Shown piece by piece: positions 30,851-38,947 of a stretch of DNA of 64,000 nt. The first letter of the stretch is position 1, and each line of letters begins with the position of its first letter. A program made the translations under genes and the position numbers. Source of the stretch: Porphyromonadaceae bacterium FC4 (lineage in GTDB: Bacteria > Bacteroidota > Bacteroidia > Bacteroidales > Porphyromonadaceae); the NCBI GenBank assembly GCA_900120395.1, contig LT635553.1, forward strand, positions 850,254 to 914,253, read 5' to 3'. The notes beneath the pieces were generated by a model, which ran no database searches, was not told the origin of the DNA, and saw only the letters and a program-made list of their open reading frames with translations.

Positions 30851-31708
30851 CTAATTCCGCACATAATCCTCGGGATAGTGGAAATCAAGTTTGCCGTTTT
30901 CGGGTTCATCAATGGGAATTTCCGTCTTTAACGGCTCTACCTTGAAATTCTTGATGGTTGATAAGTCTGTATCAGCAAACGATTTCGGGAAAAGGGCTTT
31001 GATGAACTTGGCACGGTTATCCCCATTGTAGTATCTCTTGTACAGGAAACGCTCAGAGATATTCCATACGAAGTGACGGAGTGGAATGTTGTTGATGTCT
31101 TTGGTAAACGGTCTTTGTATGGGCTTCGGGGTATAAGTGTTAAGATTCATCCATTTGTCCACCTCAGTACAGATGTGGTTCACGGTTTCTTGGTCGGCAA
31201 TGCGAGGCAGGTAATAATGGCAATACTCCATGACCATGCGGATGCGCTCTTCCTTTTCCCGTTGCTCTCTGCTTGCGTAATTGGCACGGTTCTTTTCGTG
31301 AAGATCCGGGGCGATAGTAAGCTCTATCGGTTGTGTTTGGATAAGTGTCTCTTCTTTTGTCGGGGATGATTCGGGTACAGGCTCAGGGACTGATGTAGGT
31401 CCAGGCACAGATGTGGCTTCTTCAAGTGTATTTTGTGACAGTTCTTCCTGCACCTCTATGGCTTCGGCAATCGTTTCTTTCTTGCCGAACTTGATTTTGT
31501 AGATTTCGTATGTATCAAAGATAAGTGTCTGAAAGGAGAGATAGAGCAACCATCCCAACAGGTTACAGCATACGAATACTATCCACCTGACAAAGTTGTC
31601 TTGGTTGAAGCTGTCCGCTATTACCAGCGTGGCAATGGAAGATATTAGGACGATGGCGAAGCCGACAAAGCCCAAGATGATGTATTTGTCCTTGATTGAT
31701 GATTCCAT
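30851..31708 (-). CDS. Membrane protein of the element, function unknown
   Basis: 285 aa from ATG 31708 (MESSIKDKYIILGFVGF). The longer ORF start at 31771 is less likely because a -7 box (31748-31755) lies between. Two transmembrane helices (about 9-29 and 42-64) are followed by a Pro/Glu/Thr-rich linker (VPGPTSVPEPVPESSPTKEE) and a cytosolic domain of about 150 residues rich in charged and aromatic residues (RIRMVMEYCHYYLPRIADQ). It stands alone between the integrase and the excisionase-like gene, with its own promoter. Not recognised; a coupling or entry role in transfer is only a guess. Confidence 0.65.
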   Translation of the reverse strand: MESSIKDKYIILGFVGFAIVLISSIATLVIADSFNQDNFVRWIVFVCCNLLGWLLYLSFQTLIFDTYEIYKIKFGKKETIAEAIEVQEELSQNTLEEATSVPGPTSVPEPVPESSPTKEETLIQTQPIELTIAPDLHEKNRANYASREQREKEERIRMVMEYCHYYLPRIADQETVNHICTEVDKWMNLNTYTPKPIQRPFTKDINNIPLRHFVWNISERFLYKRYYNGDNRAKFIKALFPKSFADTDLSTIKNFKVEPLKTEIPIDEPENGKLDFHYPEDYVRN

Positions 31709-31747
31709 ATTTCGTTGAGAGATTGAATGTTCCTGTATTATTTTGTG

Positions 31748-31755
31748 CAAAGTTA
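31748..31755 (-). promoter_or_regulatory. -7 box of the membrane protein gene
   Basis: TAACTTTG on the minus strand, 40 nt before ATG 31708 and inside the longer ORF; it decides for the shorter start. Confidence 0.55.
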
Positions 31756-31892
31756 ATGCTATTTTTCCCAATTACTGCCCGTTATTTGCGGTTAGAACGG
31801 TCTTTTTCAATGTATTTCACGAAATGTCATCATATCATACTCTGTTTCATACTCTGAGGGGCTTATAAATGGTGGCATCAAGCCAAAAACAT

Positions 31893-31932
31893 AGAGGGGC
31901 GATTATAGCCTTGTAGCCATAACCGCCCCTCT
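31893..31932 (-). terminator. Terminator after the integrase gene
   Basis: AGAGGGGCG pairs with CGCCCCTCT and the interior is also partly paired; on the minus strand it is followed by ATGTTTTTGG. Confidence 0.75.
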
Positions 31933-31955
31933 GAATACCTGTCAATGTGAGACAT

Positions 31956-33074
31956 TTATGCCTCCTTGCGCTTCAAGGTTATCTTGTCCACCACCTGACA
32001 CATCTGCTGCGCTGCTATCTTGGAATAGATTTGTGTGGTGGTAATGTTCTTATGTCCGAGATAGGCTTGGATGACAGCCATGTCCGTTCCCATTTCCACG
32101 TGCAGGCTTCCGAAGCTGTGGCGGGTACAGTGAAAGGTGATTTTCTTGGTTATCCCTGCTGCCGTGAGCCACCGTTGGAGTGGTCCTTGCAGCATCTTGT
32201 CCTTGAAATCCTCAAAGATAAGTCCCTCGCCCCGTTCTCCCAGCAGTCCATAGGCTTCATCACTGATGGGGTTATGCACTATTTCTTTGCTTTTCTGCAT
32301 ACGGGTGGTAACGAACATCCTGCCGTTGGTGTATGGTTGTATCTGCTGCCACGTGAGCTGTCTGATGTCGCTCTTTCTCAGTCCCGTAAGACAGGCGAAA
32401 AGAAAAGCTTTTTTCAAGACCTCCTCCTCACAGGGTGTTTCGGCAAGCCGTATCAGTTCCTCTTGGCTCAAATGCTCCCTGATGGTGGGAATGCACTCGA
32501 TGCGGTCTAAGAAGCCGTTTGGGTTCTCCTTTATCTTCCTGTCACGGTAAGCGGTGTGCAGCACGGCACGGAAAGTTGACCAATAGCCTGCTGCGGAGTT
32601 GATGTGCAGCTTTTGGTTGGTGTGGATGGATTGGGGTGCATCAAGCAGGTATTCCATGAACTTGCGGCACAAATCCACATCCACCTCCTCAAAGGTGCAT
32701 TTGCCGTTCACGAACCGCTGGAAATGCTTGTATACGTGCTGCCACTTGATATTCTTGCGGTCAGCCAGTCCTTTGAAATAGGCAAGGAAATCGCCCTTCA
32801 TCTTGGTCTTGTCAAAAAAGCCGTTGTTTTCATTGAAAATGGCTTCGTAGCGCTGGTTGCGCAGGATGACCGCTTTCTTCATCATGCGTGCGTTGAAGTC
32901 CCGTTCCTGCTGGTTTGCAGGTTTGGCGAAGATGTAAATTCCTAAGGCTTCACGTGTAATCACTCTCATGGTGACATTGTCACGGTAGCCGGGATAGTAG
33001 TCAAGGCATAGTGAATACTGTGTCCCGTTCTTAATCTTGCGCTTACGCAAGGTAACTGTTTTGCATTTACTCAT
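31956..33074 (-). CDS. int: Tyrosine recombinase (integrase) of the element
   Basis: 372 aa. An N-terminal arm-binding type domain and SAM-like core-binding region precede the catalytic domain, which has the first Arg in LTGLRKSDIRQLTW, the H-x-x-R box in FHCTRHSFGSLHVEMG, the later His in AYLGHKNITTTQ and the nucleophile Tyr in QIYSKIA. It catalyses integration and excision. Related to the integrases of Bacteroides mobilizable and conjugative transposons. Preceded by copy 2 of the 48-bp operator module. Confidence 0.92.
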   Translation of the reverse strand: MSKCKTVTLRKRKIKNGTQYSLCLDYYPGYRDNVTMRVITREALGIYIFAKPANQQERDFNARMMKKAVILRNQRYEAIFNENNGFFDKTKMKGDFLAYFKGLADRKNIKWQHVYKHFQRFVNGKCTFEEVDVDLCRKFMEYLLDAPQSIHTNQKLHINSAAGYWSTFRAVLHTAYRDRKIKENPNGFLDRIECIPTIREHLSQEELIRLAETPCEEEVLKKAFLFACLTGLRKSDIRQLTWQQIQPYTNGRMFVTTRMQKSKEIVHNPISDEAYGLLGERGEGLIFEDFKDKMLQGPLQRWLTAAGITKKITFHCTRHSFGSLHVEMGTDMAVIQAYLGHKNITTTQIYSKIAAQQMCQVVDKITLKRKEA

Positions 33075-33132
33075 AATAATTATGTTTTAATTGGTTGTAT
33101 ACATTTTGGAGTTGTATCCATGTTTCCGATGG

Positions 33133-33180
33133 CAAAGGAACAACGTGAAATATCCGTGAATACCTCCACGATACATCATT
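33133..33180 (-). promoter_or_regulatory. int: 48-bp operator/promoter module, copy 2
   Basis: Same module as at 30684-30731, about 60-105 nt before the integrase ATG. On the minus strand TCGTGGAGGTATTCACGG is followed by ATATTTCA and, further on, TTCCTTTG. Confidence 0.7.
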
Positions 33181-33215
33181 TTGAAATAATTTTCGATAAT
33201 CCCGATTTTTCACGG

Positions 33216-34151
33216 TTATTTGTTCCTTTCAGCCATGACACGCTCCACATCTGAGCGCAAAAGCAGGTTTTTCACACCCACCTTTATCTTTTCGATGTGC
33301 TTCACCTTGACGATATGGCAGATGTTGGCTGACGAAAGACCATAGATTTGCTGCACCTGCTCAACGGTATAGTAGCGTTCATCGTTCACAAGGTCAGTTC
33401 TGCGGAGTTCGTTCAAATGTGATTTGGAGTAATAGGTACGCCCGTACTCTCTTTTAGTGGGTATCTTATGGCGATAGGTGTAGGCACGGAGTGCGGTCGG
33501 CTTCATGCCGAACAGTTCCTCCACCTCCTCGGTCAGTAGCCAGTCGGTAATTTCGCTAATATCAACTGCCACACCGAAAAACTCGTCAATATGCTTCTTG
33601 CTGTAATAGTTCTTTCCTGCGATACGGCAGATGGGGATATGGTTACGCTTGGCGGAAGTGTAAAGCCATGACTGCTTTACCTTAAAAAGGGACATCACCT
33701 CCTCGCCCGAATAGAAGTCCAACACTTCTTCGCTTTCCTTTTCCCTTTTTTCTCTTTTGGCAGGTAAGGAAGATGAAGATGATTTCCTTGGTGTGGAGGT
33801 GTTGCCGGGCAGGATGCGGTGATAGGGATTGCCCTCCAACATCTGCTCGATGTCGGCTCTGCGGATGAATGCCATGCGGTTGCTGATGCGTGAGGCTTTC
33901 AGCTTGCCGATGGCTACAAGTTTGTAAATGTACTGTCGGGAACAGCCCATGAGGATGGCTGCTTTGGAAAAGGTGAGATACTCCTGATGCTGTATCTCCA
34001 TCAAGGGTTGGGCGACTTTGAAGAGGTTGTTCTTCTGCATCACTCTGGCTCGTTTGGCTTCTGCCTGACAAGCCTCACTGCAATATCTTTGCATACCGCT
34101 TCGGGTTACAAAGGACTTGCCGCAAAAACTGCATTTTCTGGTTGCTTTCAT
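33216..34151 (-). CDS. Zinc-finger protein with four winged-HTH (HTH_17-type) domains
   Basis: 311 aa. The first 30 residues form a C4 finger (CSFCGKSF and YCSEACQ). Four excisionase-like HTH units follow at about 55-105 (FSKAAILMGCSRQYIYKLV), 147-195 (VMSLFKVKQSWLYTSAKR), 205-250 (EEVEELFGMKPTALRAYTY) and 258-308 (VEQVQQIYGLSSANICHIV). Each has the strand pair typical of MerR/Xis winged helices. This equals the place of the targeting protein TnpA in Tn4555, and it may direct integrase to target sites (inference). Two modules of three 10-bp steps lie upstream between the gene and the element end. Confidence 0.75.
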   Translation of the reverse strand: MKATRKCSFCGKSFVTRSGMQRYCSEACQAEAKRARVMQKNNLFKVAQPLMEIQHQEYLTFSKAAILMGCSRQYIYKLVAIGKLKASRISNRMAFIRRADIEQMLEGNPYHRILPGNTSTPRKSSSSSLPAKREKREKESEEVLDFYSGEEVMSLFKVKQSWLYTSAKRNHIPICRIAGKNYYSKKHIDEFFGVAVDISEITDWLLTEEVEELFGMKPTALRAYTYRHKIPTKREYGRTYYSKSHLNELRRTDLVNDERYYTVEQVQQIYGLSSANICHIVKVKHIEKIKVGVKNLLLRSDVERVMAERNK

Positions 34152-34202
34152 ACCGTTTTATCGTTTAATGGTTCATTTCTTCAATCCTATATCTCTGAAA
34201 TG

Positions 34203-34232
34203 GTAAACGGATGTGAACGGAAGTCAACCATT
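34203..34232. repeat. 10-bp step repeat, module 1
   Basis: GTAAACGGAT, GTGAACGGAA and GTCAACCATT follow directly in register, then GTCGC. A CACAGTGTGAC segment lies 25 nt further on. Probably a multi-site protein-binding array. Confidence 0.65.
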
Positions 34233-34291
34233 GTCGCTTTTCTACACAGTGTGACTGTTTCCGCATATCGGGGCGGTTATTGTCGCTTGTC

Positions 34292-34321
34292 GTAAACGGT
34301 TGTAAACCCTTGTCAACTGTC
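34292..34321. repeat. 10-bp step repeat, module 2
   Basis: GTAAACGGTT, GTAAACCCTT and GTCAACTGTC in register, followed by CACGGTGTGAC as in module 1. Lies about 190 bp from the element's right end. Confidence 0.65.
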
Positions 34322-34495
34322 TGCACGGTGTGACAAAAAACAAGCCCCGCAAATTCTCCACGTCAGAAATACGTCTCAAAAATATGTGGAAATTTGGGAA
34401 GCGACAAATGGCAACCGAAAAGTGTTAAATTTTAGAATATGCTGGTAATTAAAGATTTACACTCGGATATTTCTGATTAGTTTTGGTTGTTCTAT

Positions 34496-34509
34496 GGTTA
34501 TAAATACAA
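34496..34509. repeat. Right terminal inverted repeat and junction
   Basis: GGTTATAAATACAA mirrors the left end, which reads GGTTGTAAATACAA on the minus strand (24448-24461). The final ACAA (34506-34509) is the 4-bp sequence also present at 24441-24444. Confidence 0.75.
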
Positions 34510-35084
34510 GAGTAGAAAGCATAATTGCCTATTGAGGTGACGCTCTCCGGGATCACCACGGAAGTGAGATTATAGCAACCGGAAAAAGCACTATTCGGAA
34601 TCGCCTTAAGTGAGGTAAAGTGCTGCAGTTCATCAAAGCTTTTGATGTTGACACTGTTTTGGAACAGAGTACCCAGATCGGTCACACGGGAAGCCTCGGC
34701 ATAGGGGATCTCGCCATCTTTGCCGTTCACTCCGTCTTTGCCGTTCACTCCGTCTTTGCCATTGAGTCCGTCCTTACCGTCACGGATGGTCACTGAGGCG
34801 CTCTTGGCAAAAGCGAGGATGTAGCCAACCTGCTTACCGCCCTCCATCAGAGGGGTGACGGAGGTGACGTAGTCGTTGTTTTGTAGCGCGGTCACCACGC
34901 CCTGGAGGGAGGTGAGCTGCTGATTGAAGCGGTTGCAGAGCTCCTCGAGCTTCTTGACCCGTGTCTCAATGCCGTCGACGCGCTTATTGAGCGGCCCATC
35001 GTCGTAGGGGCGGGTACAGCTGCTGTAGATACCGCAGAGCAGTAGAGCTACGATCAAAAGTTGTCTTTTCATGTTGTCAAGCAT
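34506..35084 (-). pseudogene. 5' half of the BspA-like LRR lipoprotein gene
   Basis: 193 codons up to the junction. A lipoprotein signal (MKRQLLIVALLLCGIYSSC; a second ATG at 35072 is the likelier start) precedes a coiled-coil stretch (RVDGIETRVKKLEELCNRF) and a collagen-like run of GKDG units, as in the DUF4988-type N terminus of Bacteroidales surface proteins. One or two LRR units follow, ending GNYAFYSC. After the junction the frame reads 18 codons of element DNA (IYNHRTTKTNQKYPSVNL) to a stop at 34449. With 23598-24440 it reconstructs a 473-aa surface protein. The truncated product could still be made and lipidated. Confidence 0.9.
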
Positions 35085-35162
35085 GTTTTTAGAAAGTTGT
35101 TATAAAATAAGGTTTGTCCAAATAATCCAAGGTGATTGTCCTCATGCGTCCAAACAGAGCAA

Positions 35163-35208
35163 GCCCGTCCCGGCAGAGCATGGCAAACCATGCTCTGCCG
35201 AGACGGGC
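35163..35208. repeat. Long hairpin upstream of the LRR gene
   Basis: A 21-nt arm (35163-35183, GCCCGTCCCGGCAGAGCATGG minus its last base reads as shown in part: GCCCGTCC then CGGCAGAGCA) pairs with 35188-35208 around the loop CAAA with one mismatch. No T-tract, so not an ordinary terminator; about 80 bp upstream of the LRR start. Confidence 0.7.
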
Positions 35209-35506
35209 GTATACCGACCGATCGGTGCTTCGGACGTCAGCGTCCTACAGAATTCAATTTTGCGGGGGGGGGTAAAGTTCTATATACCAGGCAGATAGAT
35301 GTCGTAGACCTGCCGATCGAGTCGGCGTGGGCAACTCGATCTTCGCCTCCGGGAGGTGGGGCGGACGTGGGGCTTGTGGCTTTTACTCCGGGTATCTGCA
35401 GTAGCATTTTCACGAGCAGGCGATCCGGACTTGGAGGATCGCCCTTGTCTCGCCCCAAATATACTTAATTATCTAAAAACCAACCAGTCGGAATGGGTCT
35501 GATCAG

Positions 35507-35896
35507 GGCTCACGCATTTGAAGTTTAGAGGTAGTCGGGGGTGATGATGTCGGTGGGGGCTTTGGTGGCATTGATCTTTTACAGAGCCGCTAAGGCTCTT
35601 TTCTTCTTTTTCTCCAACCTCTTGACGTATACTAAAAGTTTCCTACTGGAAACAGATCGCTACTATCCGTCAAATCGTTTTCTTTCCTACTGGAAACATT
35701 TCGCTACTATCCGTCAAATTTTCCACCCCTCCCCGAGCGGCAAAAATAGGGGGACTTGATGCCTTGTCGTCTTCCTTAGTTCGTTCCCCATGCGGTACTT
35801 GATGTCGTAATTGATGATAAAGTCCGGCTCCTTCTCCGTAAAGTCATAATGCTCAGCCTCCACCGACTTCCTCTAAACTTCAAATACGTGAGCCCT
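35507..35896. mobile_element. Degraded IS or MITE with inverted ends
   Basis: Starts with AGGGCTCACGCATTTGAAG and ends with the inverted counterpart; the inverted ends span about 35 bp with two or three mismatches (key run TTTGAAGTTTAGAGG). Inside, on the minus strand, a short frame next to the right end reads VEAEHYDFTEKEPDFIINYD and goes on IKYRMGNELRK; near the left end a frame ends INATKAPTDIITPDYL. These look like the two ends of a deleted protein gene. Copy D of the dispersed repeat sits between them. Confidence 0.5.
35634..35720 (-). repeat. Two-unit dispersed repeat, copy D
   Basis: Minus-strand orientation; both units have TTTGACGGATAGTAGCGA, then GTTTCCAGTAGGAAA. Located inside the IS/MITE remnant. 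Confidence 0.9.
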
Positions 35897-35911
35897 ACGG
35901 GTCTGATTGGT

Positions 35912-36028
35912 ACGACTCCAACGTTCGTTGGAGTCGTGTTTTTGATGGGCTCGTATTCCCCGGGTCAGAGCTCCGGAGGAGCTCTGACCCGGGGCTATTG
36001 ACGTACGACCCCGACATATGTCGGGGTC
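35912..36028. repeat. Three successive hairpins
   Basis: ACGACTCCAA/TTGGAGTCGT followed by GTTTTT (35912-35943), a 17-bp stem CCCCGGGTCAGAGCTCC with loop GGA (35958-35994), and the perfect palindrome at 36007-36028 (GACCCCGACAT and its complement). The order short hairpin with T-tract, then CCCGGG-bounded hairpin, repeats the cassette at 22.5-22.9 kb. Confidence 0.7.
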
Positions 36029-36176
36029 ATTCACTTCTCAGCATGCGCCTCCATCGGTATAGATTAAGATGAGGGTAGAATATTATTGACCTATAGGTCA
36101 AGACATGATCGTTGAGTTTGATTACCTAATGCGTCAGCCCTGCTCTTTTAGGTCACGTCGTTTGGTATAAGTATAT

Positions 36177-36220
36177 AAAGTTAAAGGTGACTCAGAAGCT
36201 TCTGAATCACCTTTAACTTT
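36177..36220 (-). terminator. Terminator of the HEIGH metalloprotease gene
   Basis: A near-perfect 44-bp palindrome: AAAGTTAAAGGTGA pairs with TCACCTTTAACTTT and the interior CAGAAGCTTCTG pairs too. 35 nt after the stop codon. Confidence 0.85.
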
Positions 36221-36254
36221 AGAATAATATCCAATCTAAATTAGAGAGGAGCAA

Positions 36255-38861
36255 TTATTTATTGTCTAGTGCTTCGGCAAACCGACGTTCCCAGCTCATG
36301 TAGAATGCTTTTGTTGTTTTGTCACTAGTCGAGCGAGCACGTCGTTTGTACAGTTCCCTCAGCTCCTGAACTTTTAGGGTCATTAGGGGAGAGACCTCAT
36401 AGGTGTCAGGTACGTTGGGCATCATGTTAGCGCGGAAGAAGCTTACGTCGTCCTTGAGTCCTGTGCATGAGCAGGCGTTAGAAGGATCACTCTTTTGCAT
36501 TTCCTCCTTTACGCTCTCGATAAGTGCCAGTGTTTTTTTGGAGCCTAGGGTCTGTGGCGCAACGTAGTAGGACATGAGCACACCGAGTGCTGCATCCTCG
36601 ACCGCCATCGCTGACTCATCAAGGTTTTTGCCGGCATAGGTATTGCGGAATAGAGTCTTTGTCGCATCATCGATGAACTCCTCAAGGCGATAACCGGTGC
36701 TTTCTTTGGCTCTATTTCCCTCGATGATACCAAGCAGACGGAATGGCTCAAAGATTCCTGATATTACGGCAGAAGGCATTCGCTTTTCAAACATGCCGCC
36801 AAAGACGTTGCCTGACATGTCGTACTTTTGACGTGTCTCGTTGGTGACAAGCCAGTTGTAATGATCATAAAGCTGATCAACAACCCAGTTGAGCGCCTCT
36901 TGTTGCTGCTTTTTGGGGATGTAAGTGACCGGCATCTTGCCGTCTCCTTGTCTGTTTTCGTAGTACTCACGTCCGCCAATGTGTGGGATTACATGACCCA
37001 AATGTCGGAGGAATTGGTTGTTAATCTCGAGGTATGCCTCTAACAGATCGTTGGTGTTTCTACCTGGTTGGTAGAGCCACTTCTCGTAGTTTGCCATGAT
37101 GATCTTGAGGTTGCTGATAGCATAGTTACCTGCACCGATATGGTCATCACTTAGATCCTCTGTTTGATCTGTAGGATCCAGTAGGTTCATTTGCTGTGCA
37201 CCAAAGCGATACATCGGATCATCTACCTTCGCCATAATCCACTTGTCAAGAGTCGGTCTCTCTTCCATGTAAGTCTTTGCGTTGGGAATGAGTCGATAGC
37301 CCCAGTCTATGGCATAGATATCATAGACTCCAAGCACAGGAGGGGTCAGACGAACTCCACGCTCTAGGTCTCCCGGCTGAGCAACAAAGTTATTTCGTGC
37401 ATAGTCCATGATAGAAGGGGTCGTCCCATATTTTTGCGTAAATGCGGGATCGCGTAACTTTTCCAGAGGGTATGAGTAGCTAGCTCCCATGTTATGCATG
37501 AGACCTAGTGTGTGCCCAATCTCGTGCGCAGCTACATAGCGCATCGACTCAGCCATAAGGGAGTCCGGGAAAACGTGGGTGCGTACACGAGGATCTACAG
37601 CTCCGGTCTGGGTAAAGCGCCAGTGATGTAGCAGTGAAACCACGTTATGGTACCAGATGACATCAGCATTGAGAATCTCACCGCTCCGTGGATCCACGTA
37701 GCTTGGTCCCATCGCATTTTTTATCTGTGTTGCAGCGTACTTCACACACGAGAAGCGCAGGTCGTCGGGGTCGAAGTCGGGCATTTCTTCGTGAGAAGGG
37801 TAGGGGCGTGCTACCACAGCGTTTTTGAATCCGGCTGCTTCAAAGGCGGTGTTCCAGTCCAGCACACCTTGGAGCACTGCTCCCATCCATTTTTTAGGAA
37901 ATGCTGTGTCGACATAGAAGGTGATAGGCTCCTTTGGCTCTACCAGTTCGCCACGGAAGTAGGCTGCAGAGTCCTTGGGTTCGAGGCGCCAACGGTGGAT
38001 GATTTCGTACGAGTCAACCTTGTCAATGCTTGAGCTAAAACGGCTGCGTCTGGATGAGAAATATCCGACTCTGTTGTCCTGCAAGCGTGATCTCATAGGT
38101 GTGTCCGGAAGCAGCACGATGGAGCGGTGTGTTTCAACCGTGTAGGGAGTGTCCTCTTTGCGGTATGCGATCACTGACTTTACCTCCACATTGCGTGGAA
38201 AGCTGCGGGCGCTACGGATGTAGGAACCACCACTAACGGTGCTGCCTGCAGGTTTTCCGCCTGTTGGAGAGATGAAGGACTCACCGCCTGTAAAGAAGTC
38301 TGTGACGTCGATGACAACGTTTGAGCCATTTTTCGCAACGATCTTGAAAGTGCTCATGATAGGGTCCCCAAAGTTCTTTTTGAACGCCGGACTAATGGGG
38401 TCTTGATCGTCTACATAGGCCTGGGTCTGAGGCATGAGCATGAGTATACGATCATTCTCCTGGGCTAATCGGACAAGGAAAGGGTCTGTCATCATTTCTC
38501 CGGCAACATTGGTGCTGGAGTTAGTCGTTTTTGATACACGGTTAGAGATCAAGAGTGGCTTCCCAATTATCGAGTCGGGGATCTCAAAGTAGAGCTCTTC
38601 TTCTTTGGCAATAGTGATGAAGAGACCGGAGTCTAGCTTAGCTTCTTCGATGAGATCAGCATACTTTTTCTCTTCTTTGGATTTGGGATTGTCTTTTTCT
38701 TTCTCTGCTTCTTCCTTCGCTTTTTGGCGTTTGGACTTGAACCAATCCTTGACAGGAATACAAGACACTTGACTCTCCTTAGAGACGTCCTGAGCATGTG
38801 TGACCGTGCTCGGATATAGTATCAGTAACGCAAGAAGCGCAAAAAGCCCTTTATTTTTCAT
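36255..38861 (-). CDS. Exported zinc metalloprotease with HEIGHTLGLMH motif (DUF5117/DUF5118-type)
   Basis: 868 aa with a signal peptide (FALLALLILYPSTVTHAQ). After a Lys/Glu-rich segment, a DUF5118-like start is followed by the DUF5117 region (KEEELYFEIPDSIIGKPLL, SNRVSKTTNSS). The zinc motif HEIGHTLGLMHN near residue 440 is of the metzincin form HExxHxxGxxH, followed by SIMDYARNN as a candidate Met-turn. The C-terminal third is a conserved domain of unknown role. Such proteases are common in Bacteroidetes envelopes; the substrate is unknown. Preceded by a TACCTTTG box and followed by a strong terminator, so monocistronic. Confidence 0.88.
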   Translation of the reverse strand: MKNKGLFALLALLILYPSTVTHAQDVSKESQVSCIPVKDWFKSKRQKAKEEAEKEKDNPKSKEEKKYADLIEEAKLDSGLFITIAKEEELYFEIPDSIIGKPLLISNRVSKTTNSSTNVAGEMMTDPFLVRLAQENDRILMLMPQTQAYVDDQDPISPAFKKNFGDPIMSTFKIVAKNGSNVVIDVTDFFTGGESFISPTGGKPAGSTVSGGSYIRSARSFPRNVEVKSVIAYRKEDTPYTVETHRSIVLLPDTPMRSRLQDNRVGYFSSRRSRFSSSIDKVDSYEIIHRWRLEPKDSAAYFRGELVEPKEPITFYVDTAFPKKWMGAVLQGVLDWNTAFEAAGFKNAVVARPYPSHEEMPDFDPDDLRFSCVKYAATQIKNAMGPSYVDPRSGEILNADVIWYHNVVSLLHHWRFTQTGAVDPRVRTHVFPDSLMAESMRYVAAHEIGHTLGLMHNMGASYSYPLEKLRDPAFTQKYGTTPSIMDYARNNFVAQPGDLERGVRLTPPVLGVYDIYAIDWGYRLIPNAKTYMEERPTLDKWIMAKVDDPMYRFGAQQMNLLDPTDQTEDLSDDHIGAGNYAISNLKIIMANYEKWLYQPGRNTNDLLEAYLEINNQFLRHLGHVIPHIGGREYYENRQGDGKMPVTYIPKKQQQEALNWVVDQLYDHYNWLVTNETRQKYDMSGNVFGGMFEKRMPSAVISGIFEPFRLLGIIEGNRAKESTGYRLEEFIDDATKTLFRNTYAGKNLDESAMAVEDAALGVLMSYYVAPQTLGSKKTLALIESVKEEMQKSDPSNACSCTGLKDDVSFFRANMMPNVPDTYEVSPLMTLKVQELRELYKRRARSTSDKTTKAFYMSWERRFAEALDNK

Positions 38862-38923
38862 GAGCCTGTTATGTTAGTTATACTGTTGAATAAAAATAAG
38901 ATGCTGTTGATTGGTAATCAGCG

Positions 38924-38931
38924 CAAAGGTA
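38924..38931 (-). promoter_or_regulatory. -7 box of the metalloprotease gene
   Basis: TACCTTTG on the minus strand, 63 nt before the ATG. No -33 box recognised. Confidence 0.55.
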
Positions 38932-38947
38932 CAGAAAAGGTCGGACA

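Larger units (their letters stand above)
24445..34505. mobile_element. CfxA-carrying mobilizable element, about 10.06 kb, Tn4555-like
   Basis: Bounded by a 4-bp direct repeat ACAA (24441-24444 and 34506-34509) and imperfect terminal inverted repeats: TGTATTTACAACC inward from the left end and, on the minus strand, TGTATTTATAACC inward from the right end. Cargo and transfer genes are cfxA, a MOBV relaxase with a hairpin-rich oriT candidate, primase, ATPase, excisionase-like HTH protein, tyrosine recombinase and a multi-HTH protein. There are no conjugation genes, so transfer needs a helper conjugative transposon. Gene content matches the Bacteroides mobilizable transposon Tn4555 (about 12 kb) but is shorter. 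Removing it restores the interrupted LRR gene in frame. Confidence 0.9.
35085..36254. other. Non-coding gap with large hairpins and an IS/MITE remnant
   Basis: Contains a 46-bp perfect-looking hairpin (35163-35208), GGCGATCC/GGATCGCC (near 35422-35443), an inverted-repeat-bounded remnant (35507-35896), three hairpins at 35912-36028 like those near 22.5 kb, and the terminator of the metalloprotease gene. No functional ORF. Confidence 0.65.

Noticed and set aside
34449-34505. Extra 18 codons at the end of the 5' LRR fragment as a natural C terminus
   Set aside because: They are element DNA read through by chance; the LRR period breaks exactly at the junction.
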